This document shows, one piece after another, positions 9,568-18,490 of a stretch of 24,764 nt of DNA. Under the pieces are notes generated by a model that made no database searches, was not told the origin of the DNA, and saw only the letters and a program-made list of their open reading frames with translations. The position numbers were made by a program, and so were the translations under genes. Source of the stretch: Prasinococcaceae sp. CCMP 1430 (lineage: Eukaryota; Prasinodermophyta; Palmophyllophyceae; Prasinococcales; Prasinococcaceae); the NCBI GenBank assembly GCA_013416795.1, contig RQSC01000026.1, positions 631,156 through 655,919 of the forward strand, given 5' to 3'. Each line of letters begins with the position of its first letter. Within the stretch, counting starts at the first letter, position 1.

Positions 9568-10884
9568 TTACCAACGCGAGCCTCCGACGCGCAGCAGGTC
9601 ACCGTCGCTGTGCACCTGGAGCATGGTCGACGCCACAGCGCGCGTGCGCGAGGATGCGCTGGCAATTGCCGAGCCAACGTTGGAACGATCGGTGGAGCTG
9701 GCGAGCACGTGCACCGGCCGCGCGCGCTCCGTCACGCCGACGCCTGGTGCGCCGCTGCTCGCCCTCACGAACGAGCTGGGCGGGGCTGCCAATCCAGTCG
9801 AGCCCCCAAGCGACGAAAGTTCGGTCAGACTGCGAGATCGGCGGTGCTCTCGCAAGGTGCCGCTCGCGCGAGCTCTCACGTCCGTATGTGATGACGTGCG
9901 TGGCCGCGCGGGCACCTGCTGCGGCGTGCCACCGCGCGACGAGCCACGCGAGCGCGGCGTACTGCGCTGCGAGGGCGACGACGACCCTGTGGGCGTCGAC
10001 GTGGGGGAGGAGCGCATGTCTCCGAAGGTCTGGCGCACCCAAAGCAGCACTTCCTGCGCGGCAGCGTGCGCACCGGCCTCGGTGGCGAACGCGCCGTGCC
10101 CTGTCACCATGGGGCTCGTATCGACCTTTGCAGCAGCCGCGCGGCGGTCGCGCGCGCTCCGCCGACGCACGTGCCCCACAGTGGCCACCTTCGTCGCCCC
10201 GGGCATTCTCCGTGTCCTTTCGTGCAGTGATCCCAGCGGCGCGCAGTAGTCCTTGTCCACCGCCACGAAGAGCTTAGGCTTGCTCGTGCTCACGTGGCTG
10301 CGCCCTGGCGCGAGTGCCCACGCCATGCGGAACGGATACCCAACACATGCCAGACCCCACACATTTGTTGAGCAGTCGGCGCAGGACATGCCGATCACCG
10401 CACCGAAAGAGAAGCCAACCAGCACGACCCCTTTGCACACCGCGCGTGCCTGCAGCGCGCACACGCACGCGAACACATCCTCTCGCTCTCTGACTCGCGC
10501 GTAGCCGCGGCGGCCGCCCGAGCCACCGCTGCCGCGCCAGTCGGGCGCCAGCACCGAGTAGCCCGCATTGGCCAGCGCGCTCAGTGCGCGGTCGACGCTC
10601 ATGCATGTTGAGCAGCCGCCCAGTGAGGGATGCGGGGGCAGGAGTACCACGCCCACGAGCCCTCTCCGCCCGTCCGCGACGAGCGCTGACAGCATGGCGC
10701 CGCCCGAGCCCTGCACTGAAATGCGCTCGAGCGTGAGCGCGCTTTGCGCTGGCTCAGCGGCAGCCGCCTCAGCCGCGCCAGGCGCGGCCGCAGCAGCCGA
10801 AGCGGACAGCGTCGGCCCACCCTTCACGGGCGCTGTCCATCCACCAGCGATCGGCGTGGACAGCGCCGCTGCGCGCGGAGCCAT
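9568..10884 (-). CDS. Alpha/beta hydrolase with long Ser/Arg-rich C-terminal tail
   Basis: The 438-aa single-exon protein has an alpha/beta hydrolase core at residues ~50-290. It resembles the group whose members begin with an HPxxxGG oxyanion region: here LPPHPSLGG (82-90), then LANAGYSVLAPDWRGSGGSGG (~104-124), the nucleophile elbow GFSFGA (Ser159), a candidate acid Asp212 in VAVDKDYCAP and His263 in TGHGAF. All three catalytic residues are present, so esterase, lipase or related hydrolase activity is likely; the substrate is unknown. An Arg-rich insert (VRRRSARDRR, ~239-248) lies between the acid and the His. Residues ~290-438 are low-complexity Ser/Thr/Arg/Pro sequence of the kind that is usually disordered and phosphorylated, with RXXS-like sites such as RRSRSLTEL. 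An Ala-rich N-terminus (~24-48) may be a targeting peptide or linker. The ATG at 10884 is the first in frame. I see no sign of an intron. Confidence 0.8.
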   Translation of the reverse strand: MAPRAAALSTPIAGGWTAPVKGGPTLSASAAAAAPGAAEAAAAEPAQSALTLERISVQGSGGAMLSALVADGRRGLVGVVLLPPHPSLGGCSTCMSVDRALSALANAGYSVLAPDWRGSGGSGGRRGYARVREREDVFACVCALQARAVCKGVVLVGFSFGAVIGMSCADCSTNVWGLACVGYPFRMAWALAPGRSHVSTSKPKLFVAVDKDYCAPLGSLHERTRRMPGATKVATVGHVRRRSARDRRAAAAKVDTSPMVTGHGAFATEAGAHAAAQEVLLWVRQTFGDMRSSPTSTPTGSSSPSQRSTPRSRGSSRGGTPQQVPARPRTSSHTDVRARASGTLREHRRSRSLTELSSLGGSTGLAAPPSSFVRASSGAPGVGVTERARPVHVLASSTDRSNVGSAIASASSRTRAVASTMLQVHSDGDLLRVGGSRW

Positions 10885-11851
10885 TCCGGCGCACCTCGCG
10901 CGCCCCTCCTACGCGTGCAGGGAGCGCGGGCGCCGCGGCGCCTCTGAAGGCACTACGGCCACGTGCGTTCCCTGACACACCCGCGGCGCCACATCAGGCT
11001 ATCCCCTCATTGCCCGCTCGCTGTCACCTCACACCTTTCCACTTCTCGCCCCTCTAACACCCGCGTCTGCCCGCTCCTCGCAGACTCAAGCACACCAGCG
11101 GACACGGCGGAGGTGGGGTGCGGGGGAACGCGTGCACGCGTGGGAGCGCTCGCGCGCGTGCAGTGAGGCTTGTGGCACCCCGCCACGCCAGTGCGCAAAG
11201 CGATTCCTGCTGCGAAGGACAGCAGCAATCCGCCATCCGGTCCGTCCGCGCACCATCATCATCATCCCCCTCGCCCGCCGGCCGAGCTCGCGCCGCAACC
11301 GAGCGAGGCAGCCGCGATCGGCCGCGGCCTCGATGGCGGAGTCGGCCGGGGGCGTCCTGGGAGCCAAGGGCGGTGCAGCGAGCGCTGACGCAGGCGGCGG
11401 GCGCTGCTGCAGACGCGCTCGCGGCGGCCGGCCGGTGGCGCACCAACCGCCGGCCATCCGTCTTCATATTCCGGGCCAAATCGACTCGATAGCGAAATAC
11501 GTCAATCAAAATACATTTCCCATTCCTCATTTTACGGGAAAATCATGTTCAAATTCTCTGTCTGTGGCGTCGCACTTCGCGGGGCTTGAATCGGCGATCC
11601 GGACGACGCTGGGACACTCGTGGAGATGGTGCGCACAGGCCATTTCGCGGTGTGACGAGCGAACGTCTTATCCCTCCGCAAAATCAAGGTCAGCCTTGTT
11701 AACTGATATTGGACGGGCGTCGCCCGTTTCTTTTTATTTTCGATCGACTTTCGACCGATTTTTTTTGTTTTTGGAATGCGCGTTTTCTTTCCGAGCTGCG
11801 CTCGCGCGCCACAACAAGCGCGCGTGGCGCCAGGCCGGGAGAGAGCGCGCC

Positions 11852-11903
<52 letters not shown>

Positions 11904-11979
11904 CCCTTTTCTTGCGGGGCCGCTCCCCTCCCTCACCCCTCTGGCGCGTGCGCGGGCTGCCGCGGCTGCGGCCGCCGCC
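10885..11979. other. Divergent intergenic region with AT-rich island (alpha/beta hydrolase / PP6)
   Basis: This 1.1 kb spacer should contain both promoters. No supported gene was found; the open frames here are short or arise from low-complexity sequence. A CAT trinucleotide run occurs near 11250-11263. An AT-rich island spans roughly 11460-11570, and T-rich sequence follows at 11728-11780. The last 130 nt form the PP6 leader, with a long poly-C run annotated separately and a strong GCCGCCGCCATGG start context. Confidence 0.4.
11853..11900. repeat. Poly-C homopolymer, 48 bases
   Basis: Forty-eight consecutive C residues are flanked by CT on the left and TCCCCC then T4 on the right. The tract ends 79 nt before the PP6 start codon, so it lies in the promoter or 5' leader. 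The complementary strand is G48, which can form G-quadruplex structures; the C strand can form i-motifs. Length is likely polymorphic and hard to sequence exactly. Confidence 0.95.
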
Positions 11980-13573
11980 ATGGGACGCCTCAACCTCGAT
12001 GCCGCCATTGAGTCAATCACGAAGTGCAAGTACCTGCCGGAGGACGAGCTCAAGGAGCTCTGCGACCGTGTGAAGGAGCTGCTCATCGAGGAGAGCAACG
12101 TCGCGCCGGTGTGCTCGCCGGTGACGGTGTGCGGCGACATTCACGGCCAGTTCCATGACCTCCTGAAGCTGTTCGAGACTGGGGGAAAGGTGCCAGACAC
12201 AAACTACATCTTCATGGTGCGTGCTGCACGGCGCGCATACCGCAAGCGCTGGCGCACGGGTGAGGGGATGGAACTTGGGAGGGGGGGGAGTGTATCTGTG
12301 TGGGCGATTCGTATCGGAGCGGCGTCGCTGCCGCGCGCCGATCGTCGCGAGAGGCACCTTTCAGTGGCGTGCCCGCCCGCGCGCTGCCTCTATGCGTCCG
12401 GCGCTCTTGTACTGCATCCGCTGTGCTCATTAGGGTTCGAAATGCAAGCGCAAGCGCTTGCGGCACGGCGGCGCTGCCTCGCGCACGCGCTGCGGCACTG
12501 TGCCAACTGCGCGCCCGCCGAGCCCATCCTTCGCAGCCCCGCCCGGCGTACTATGGCAGCGCGGGCGCTGACCGCGAGCACCGCGTGCTTGCTGCTCGCC
12601 GCGGTCGCCTCGCCGCTTGTTGCCGCATGCCCCTGCGCCGGCCCCTGGGCTGTGCCGCACTCACAGGGCGACTTCGTCGACCGGGGCTACAACAGCCTGG
12701 AGGTGTTCACGATGCTGTTGCTGCTCAAGGCGCGCTGGCCGCACCGGATAACGCTGCTGCGCGGCAACCACGAGTCGCGGCAGATCACGCAGGTGTACGG
12801 CTTCTACGACGAGTGCATGCGAAAGTACGGCAACGCCAATGCGTGGCGGTACTGCACAGACGTGTTCGACTACCTGGGGCTGTGCGCCATTGTCGACGGC
12901 AAGGCGCTGTGCGTGCACGGCGGGCTGAGCCCCGACGTGCGCTCGCTCGATCAGGTGCGCGTCATCGAGCGACAGTGTGAGATCCCACACGAGGGCCCAT
13001 TCGCCGACCTCGTGTGGAGCGATCCAGAGGAGATTGAGACGTGGGCCGTCAGCCCACGCGGGGCAGGCTGGCTATTTGGGGGGAGGGTCACAGCAGAGTT
13101 CAACCATCTCAACGGGCTCGATGTGGTGCGTACGCGCAGAAGCGCTCCAACACGCGCGGGCATTCGCGCGCGCCGCGCTCGCACTGCGGCTTGCGCCCGT
13201 GCTCACGCGTTAGCGCGCCCGTTCGTATTGCTTGCGTCCCCGGCAGATCTGTCGTGCACACCAGCTGGTGCAGGAGGGTCTGAAGTACATGTTTGCAGAC
13301 AAGTCGTTGGTGACTGTGTGGAGCGCGCCCAATTACTGCTACCGCTGCGGGAACGTGGCCTCTATCCTGACGTTCGACGAGAACATGGAGACCAGCGTGC
13401 AGTACTTCAGCGAAACGGAAGAGAACAACAACATGATCGCGCCACGGTGCGTCGTGCGCACTTTGCCCGCGCCAAGAAGGGCGCTTCGCTGCGCGGCGCA
13501 CGCGCTCTATGCTGACACGGCTGCGCGTGCGCTTTTGGCTACCCACAGCGTCGCGGTGCCCTACTTCCAATAA
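11980..13573 (+). CDS. PPP6C-like: Serine/threonine protein phosphatase PP6-type catalytic subunit (4 exons)
   Basis: This is the catalytic subunit of a PP2A-family phosphatase, closest by eye to PP6 (CKYLPE near the N-terminus, [25 protein letters not shown], and a plant-PP6-like [11 protein letters not shown] region). Exons are 11980-12216, 12667-13125, 13247-13446 and 13549-13573; the introns are 450, 121 and 102 nt, all starting GTGCGT, phases 0, 0 and 2. The spliced protein is about 306 aa, the family's normal length. The metal-binding signatures are intact: GDIHGQ (~52-57), GDFVDRG (80-86), RGNHE (111-115). Splicing joins YIFM to GDFVDRG, GLDV to ICRAHQLV and IAPR to VAVPYFQ. The start has a near-perfect Kozak context. 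In animals and plants PP6 works with SAPS-domain regulatory subunits in cell-cycle and trafficking control. The C-terminus is PYFQ, where the family has YFL. Introns 1 and 3 are multiples of three with no in-frame stop, so their retention would leave an open protein. Confidence 0.95.
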
Positions 13574-13957
13574 CCTACGCTGCGAGCTAATAACGACTTG
13601 GGGAATGCGCATGGCAGATGGGCCGAGCGGACACGAGCGCGGAGGTGCAGGCTGCCGGAATGGAGGCTGCCGCGCGCGTGCGCGCGCGCGCGCACACACA
13701 CACACACACACACGGTCGCTCCTCGCGCGCGCGTGGGAGTCAGCGCGGCGCCGAAGGCACGGCCAGTAAATGTGTGCACAGGAGCATTCTATGACACCAC
13801 CTCGAAACGTACCTTGAGTTTGGGGTTGTGTGCTGGCTGGCCTGAGTGAGCGGTGGGGCCCGTCCGGGCGCCACACCGCGCGCGGCGCGCGCGCGCCCCA
13901 CTGGGAGTAGCGTCCCCGCTGCTCGCTCCCACCCAGGCCTTGCCTCGGCGCGGCGCG
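13574..13957. other. Intergenic region between PP6 and Mcm10
   Basis: This 384-nt spacer separates two same-strand genes. It holds the end of PP6, an alternating CG/CA tract annotated separately, and the Mcm10 leader. The frame upstream of the Mcm10 ATG is open for about 35 codons but has no earlier ATG. No other gene was seen. Confidence 0.4.
13671..13713. repeat. Alternating (CG)n(CA)n microsatellite
   Basis: About 43 nt of almost strictly alternating pyrimidine-purine sequence start as CG/TG and continue as (CA)n. Such tracts favour left-handed Z-DNA. It lies between PP6 and Mcm10, a plausible Mcm10 upstream regulatory position, but function is not shown. Confidence 0.85.
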
Positions 13958-16252
13958 ATGGCCGGATTCTCGTTCGGCGGCGCCGTCGGGGCGGCGGAGG
14001 CGCGGGACAGGGCGCGGGAGAGAATGGGATACGCCAAGCCCTCGTGGGTGTGCCCGTTCTCCAACATCAGGGTGAACGACACCAAGATGGGCAACCTCGA
14101 CCTCCAGCAAACGATGAAGTTTTCGCAGTCGGAGAGCAAGAGGCTCGATCAGATCGAGAAGTACGAGGTGGCAAACCGCAACGAGGTCGCGGCGCGCGCC
14201 GCGGCGTCCTCCGGGGCGCGGCCAAAGAAGCTGCTGGTCACGACCGTGGCCGTGGCAGCCGAGCGCATCACCGTCAAAACGTCGGCCAACGGCAAGGCCT
14301 TCTCCGTCTGGCGTCTGTTCGACATGCAGCACACCACCATGTCGCTCTTCCTGTTCGGGACCTCGCACTCGGACATGCGCTTGCACAAGGGCATGGTGCT
14401 GTGCTTGCTTGACGCGTGCGTCGACGACAAGGAACGCAAAGGCGTGAGCCTTGCGGTGGACGATTCATCCCAGGTGGTGGTGGTCGGCACCGCGGCAGAC
14501 TTTGGGTGCTGCAAGGGCACGCGCAAGGACGGCGCGCAGTGCACCATGTTCGTCAACAAGGCCAAGAGCGAGTTCTGCGACTATCACGTCGGTGCTGCGT
14601 TCCAGCGGTCGAAGACAGCTCGGCCGGAGCTCAGCACCAGCAGCTTGCCAGTGCGCCCGGGTGCGCGCCGAGCGCCGGCCTCCGGGGGCTCGGGGGGGAT
14701 CAGGAACAGGTTGGCCATGCAGGACAAGAAGATGGGGGGGACCTACTCCAGCAGCCTGTCGAAGTCGTCCGCCATGGGCGGCGCGGGAGCGCGCAGCACC
14801 TTTCGGAGCAGCGATGGTGGGGCGCATGGGCGCGGCCACCTGAGCAACGTGGGCATAACAAAGAACCCCAACGTCGGGGTCCTGAGCGCCGGCGACCTCG
14901 CCGCGCGCCGCAACACCGACGAGGCCATTCGCAAGAAGACGAAGGTCGTCCAGTACAGCAAAGAGCAGCTCGGCGAGATTGCCGCCAATCCCAACGTGAG
15001 CGTGAAGAACTCGCGCGGCTCGAAGTACGTGACGACGCTGAGCAGGGGCGAAACCAACGCTGGGGGCGGCCGCGACGACGGCCTCGACGAACTGGGCAAC
15101 GTGAGCAAGGAGATACAGTTGCAGACCAAGCCGAGGCCGTCAACGGCGCCGGGCGCAGCAACGCGCGCCGGAGGTGGTGGCAAGATGATGACGCTCACCA
15201 TCGACAAAGGCCCCGCTGATGCCCACGCCAGAGCGGTGGAGACGATCCGCGCGCGCGGAGGGCTCCGAGTGCGAGACCCCAACGACCCGCACGCCGCGAC
15301 CAAAGCCCGACTGGCGGCGGGCAAGTCAAAGTCCACGGCCGCAAAAGGCGCCGTCAAGCCCGCAAATCCGACCAGCCTCGCCGGCAGGGTGTCCTTCATG
15401 TCCGCGGACAGGGCGGCCACGGCCGCACCCGAAGCCGAGCGCCCGGTCAGCGATCGCCTCACGCCGCTCGAGATCGAGGTGCTGAGGGTGGCGCGCACGA
15501 AGAAGGCTGAAAGCGGCGACACGTCGCTCTGCGTGGCCGAGCTCAGGCAGCTCGAGGGCTTCAAGCACTACAACTCACTGCAGCTCCAGAGGGCAATCGA
15601 ATGGCTGCAGAGGACCAAGCGCTTGTCGCCGCCGCCGCCAGCGACTGGCTGCGCTGGGGCGCCTGCTGAGGCGCCCGCGCTCGTTGAGCCGCTCAAGAGC
15701 ACAGCTGGGCGCGGCACCTTCGCAGAGGTCTTCGGCGGGATGTCCGCGCCAGGCGCCGACGAGGTCGACTATGAGGCGATGGCGGCCCCGGTGCACAATG
15801 CCGCGATTGCGAGCACGATGGACGCACTGGCCGAGAAGGAAAAGCTGGCGGAGCACCTGAGCACCATCACCAGAAAGAAGGTGAAGGCTTGGAGGTGTGC
15901 CGACTGCGCCAAGACCTTCCAGAGATATCCTTCGCTGTGCAAGGAGAAGGGACACAGGCTCACGCAGTGTGAAGCGACCGAGCGGTACTTCCGGTGCGCG
16001 CACTGCAACAGGCACACGGTCACCATCTTCAAGTTCCCGACGGCCCCGTGCCAGTGTGGCTCGCTCGAATGGAGGAAGGACACGGCCTTCCGCGGTGGTG
16101 GCGCGCTCGGCAAGGAGGTTGCGGGTGAGGAGGTCATCGCGTCGCGCGAGGCATTCAATGCGAGCGTGGGCAGGCACTGCGTCAACGACCGCGGTGGCGA
16201 CGATCGCGCCAACGTGGAACTGCGCTCGATGAATGACACGCTCGCACAGTGA
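13958..16252 (+). CDS. MCM10: Mcm10 DNA replication initiation factor
   Basis: Mcm10 binds DNA and the CMG helicase and is needed to activate replication origins in the nucleus. The 764-aa protein is encoded without introns. Residues ~90-180 form the OB-fold, with the family strand pattern GKAFSVWRLFDM and MSLFLFG. The adjoining CCCH zinc finger is at ~184-210, with candidate ligands Cys185, Cys195, Cys207 and His210. A C-terminal zinc domain lies at ~640-705 (WRCADCAKTF, KGHRLTQCEATERYFRCAHC, CQCGSLEWRKD), which matches the animal-type Mcm10 C-terminal domain that budding yeast Mcm10 is known to lack. The central region (~220-630) is Ala/Gly/Lys-rich and probably disordered, and contains KNPNVGVLSAGDL and NPNVSVKNSRG, which look like two degenerate copies of one motif. 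I chose the ATG at 13958 because it opens the conserved region and no earlier in-frame ATG exists. The gene converges on the beta-helix pair, with 154 nt between stops. Confidence 0.92.
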   Translation: MAGFSFGGAVGAAEARDRARERMGYAKPSWVCPFSNIRVNDTKMGNLDLQQTMKFSQSESKRLDQIEKYEVANRNEVAARAAASSGARPKKLLVTTVAVAAERITVKTSANGKAFSVWRLFDMQHTTMSLFLFGTSHSDMRLHKGMVLCLLDACVDDKERKGVSLAVDDSSQVVVVGTAADFGCCKGTRKDGAQCTMFVNKAKSEFCDYHVGAAFQRSKTARPELSTSSLPVRPGARRAPASGGSGGIRNRLAMQDKKMGGTYSSSLSKSSAMGGAGARSTFRSSDGGAHGRGHLSNVGITKNPNVGVLSAGDLAARRNTDEAIRKKTKVVQYSKEQLGEIAANPNVSVKNSRGSKYVTTLSRGETNAGGGRDDGLDELGNVSKEIQLQTKPRPSTAPGAATRAGGGGKMMTLTIDKGPADAHARAVETIRARGGLRVRDPNDPHAATKARLAAGKSKSTAAKGAVKPANPTSLAGRVSFMSADRAATAAPEAERPVSDRLTPLEIEVLRVARTKKAESGDTSLCVAELRQLEGFKHYNSLQLQRAIEWLQRTKRLSPPPPATGCAGAPAEAPALVEPLKSTAGRGTFAEVFGGMSAPGADEVDYEAMAAPVHNAAIASTMDALAEKEKLAEHLSTITRKKVKAWRCADCAKTFQRYPSLCKEKGHRLTQCEATERYFRCAHCNRHTVTIFKFPTAPCQCGSLEWRKDTAFRGGGALGKEVAGEEVIASREAFNASVGRHCVNDRGGDDRANVELRSMNDTLAQ

Positions 16253-16406
16253 GCGCGGCCGCGGCGCGCCCAGCGAGGGGGCGCCTATCGCTACGAAACC
16301 GTAATACATACAGTAGTACTATAATAATAATAGAAGGTTTTGCGTTTCTTCTAGTGAGCAGCGCCGCGGGCGATGCCTCGCCCGCGATCATGCCGCCGCC
16401 CGCCGC

Positions 16407-18079
16407 TCACGCGCACGGCGGCAGCGGGCTCGGCACGGTGGTCTGCGGCACGGGCTCGTTGGCGAAGTCGTTGGCGGAGCCGCACACTTCGCCGGAAAAG
16501 TTCCCCTCGGCGGAGAAAATCGCCGTCGCGGTCGTGGTGGCCGCGGTGTTGCCCTCAAACGAGCAGTCCTCCACGCGGAGCTGCGTGAACGCGCTCTGCA
16601 TCACGATCGCGCCGTAGGCGCCGCCGGCGGCGTTTGCTGTGAAGGACGAGTCGCTGATGCTGACGTTCGCCTGGGACGTCACGAAGATAGCGGCGCCCGT
16701 GCCACCGCTCGGGTGGGGCGAGGTATTGTTTGTAAAGGAGCAGTTGGAGACGCTCATCTGTTGGCCTCCGCCAGAGTAGAGTGCTCCGCCGTTCTGTTGC
16801 ACCGACGTGTTGTTTGCGAACGTCGAGTCTTCGATGGCCATGGGCGTGCTCGACGCGCTCCAGATTGCGCCTCCCTGCGCCTGCGCCTTATTGTGTTTGA
16901 AGTCGCTCTCAGACACGTTCACCGTGGAAAGCACATCGCACGCGATGGCGCCACCGTAGCCAGCATTGCCGTCGAGACGGTCGAGCCCGGCAGTGTTGTG
17001 GATAAAGGTGCTGCGGCTCACTGAGACGTTCGCCGCAAAGCCTTGAGCGTAGATGGCGCCGCCCTGTGCCACGCTTCCCGCAGCCTCCGCGATGTTTGCC
17101 TCGAAGAGCGTGTCCACGATTGTGGCAACGGTCAGTGGGGGGAACACGTCTCCGGTCACGACGATTGCGCCGCCCGACCCCCCATTGGTCGCGGCACATC
17201 CGCGAAATGTTGAGTTCTGGACGTCGAGGGTGGCGCCGGCGGAGATGGCGATCGCACCACCAAAGCCGTAATCATCTATGCCGGCCGTCTGCGCCTCGAA
17301 GAGCGAATCTGGCATGCGCATGTGCATGCGCGCAGGCATGCATGTGTGTGTGTGCGCGTGCGCGCGCGCGTGTGTGTAAGCACTATCAGTAAGCGAGTGC
17401 GCGCGTACGCGTGCTTGAAGTTGTGCGTACTTTTTCTCGTGCGCGCGTGCGTGCACACATACCTTTTACGGTGACGCTGGCGCCCCAGGACGCGCTGATC
17501 GCCGCGCCGGTCCGGGGTTGTGTGAACCCGACAGTGTTGTTGAAAAAGGTGCAGCCCTGCACCAGCACCGATGTGTTCTGTGAGTTGAAACCGTCGGCGA
17601 CGATTGCGGGGCCATAGGCCTGGCTCGCGCCGTTATTCTGCGAGAGGGTGCAATTGATCAGCGCCGCGCTCGCGTTGCCACTGACGGAGACGTCATTCTG
17701 GAAGCTATTCATTGTCAAACCCTCGAGAAGCAGCGAGACGGGGCCGTCCGCGACCAGCAATTGAGTGGGCAGGCCGATGGAGTCGCCCAAGCCGACGAAG
17801 CCGTCCTCTCCGGCTACACCAGACTCGGAGTACAGCTCGAGGTCCTTCTCAACAGAAGTCTGAAAACTTGATATCGCAACGAGGCCGTCGACGCAGTAGC
17901 GACCGCCCTGCGCCGCCGCCTCCTTGAGCTCCGCCTCGGTCGTCACGCAGCCGGAGAAGGGCGGCGCGGGCACGGGCGCGGGCGCCACCCCGAGGCCGAG
18001 CGCTGGCGGCAGCGCTGCGGCCGCCGCGTGCCGCCGCGAGCGCCGCGAGCGCCGAGAGCGTCATGAGCCTCGCCGCCAT
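16407..18079 (-). CDS. Pmp-like right-handed beta-helix secreted protein, copy A (2 exons, 5' end unresolved)
   Basis: The mature reading frame runs from about 17988 to 17463 and, after a 154-nt intron (GTATGT...GCCAG, phase 1), from 17308 to 16407, giving about 475 aa. It consists of short repeats of the polymorphic outer membrane protein / parallel beta-helix type, with many GGAI motifs and F-x-x-N-T turns (for example TFANNTSVQQNGGALY, CSFTNNTSPHPSGG). It begins with CVTTEAELKEAAAQGGRYCV, the usual opening of such helices. Numerous N-x-S/T sequons and paired Cys residues suggest an extracellular or surface protein, possibly an adhesin or matrix protein. I see no C-terminal membrane anchor. 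An ATG at 18079 opens a good signal-peptide-like stretch (MAARLMTLSALAALAAARGG), but in a different frame, and the mature frame meets a TGA just inside it. The 5' end is therefore a frame error, an unseen leader intron, or a real defect. The internal part is secure. Confidence 0.75.
17309..17462 (-). other. Intron of beta-helix copy A, alternating TG/GC tract
   Basis: This 154-nt phase-1 intron starts GTATGT and ends CCAG. It carries a long alternating purine-pyrimidine stretch (about 17335-17378 on the plus strand, TGTG and GCGC runs) and several GCATGC hexamers. The equivalent intron in copy B is at the same protein position (VTVK/R before D-SLF) but has unrelated sequence. Confidence 0.75.
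17884..18030. repeat. 147-nt block identical to 20185-20331 (copy A)
   Basis: Base-by-base reading gives 147 identical positions between 17884-18030 and 20185-20331. The block covers the first ~35 codons of the mature beta-helix frame and the sequence just upstream, while the rest of the two genes has diverged strongly. Confidence 0.9.
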
Positions 18080-18490
18080 CGTCGCGCGCGCGCGTGTACG
18101 TGCCGCGGCGTGTGCGGCGTGTGCGGCGTGTGCGGTGTGGCCCCTTACGCGCAACGAACGCCCTTCTCCTCCCCTCCCCTCCCCTCCCCCTCCCCACCCC
18201 CCGCCATACGCGCACACACTGGCGCACTTGACACGCGCCCTCCGTTGCGCCGAAGCGCCAGCACCTAAACAACACGTGACTCCGCCACATATCATATCTG
18301 CCGCGCCCCAACCGATCGACGATGTGCGGGCGCGCGCGGAAATTCAGACCTTTTTTCCCTCCCTTTCTGTGGATGGAAGAGAGAAAAGGGTTGAAGGGTT
18401 TACACACTGTAGGTATTAAGGTTTAGGGTGACTAGTCTAGTGGGCGGCGAGGCCTGAGGCGGGCGTGGGCTCCGCTCGCGATCGTGCCGC
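18080..18490. other. Upstream region of beta-helix copy A
   Basis: From the candidate start of copy A towards copy B this region holds a 9-nt tandem repeat (TGTGCGGCG, near 18110-18145), a C/T-rich stretch (about 18165-18200) and an A/T-richer part (18280-18430). Its first ~190 nt are closely similar to the region upstream of copy B (about 20355-20550), so the promoter was probably duplicated with the gene. The last part, up to the copy B stop, looks like copy B 3' sequence. Confidence 0.5.

Noticed and set aside
11776-11979. Upstream extension of the PP6 frame through the poly-C tract, giving a polyproline N-terminus.
   Set aside because: The family starts at the MGRLNLD position, which has a very strong Kozak context; the upstream part depends on the length of an unstable homopolymer.
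11132-12073. Plus-strand 313-codon frame upstream of and overlapping PP6.
   Set aside because: It crosses the AT-rich island and the poly-C run, lacks any motif, and overlaps PP6 exon 1 in another frame.
18421-18428. TTTAGGG, the plant-type telomere unit, beside the beta-helix genes.
   Set aside because: A single copy with only loose AGGGTT-like neighbours; not a telomere or convincing interstitial array.
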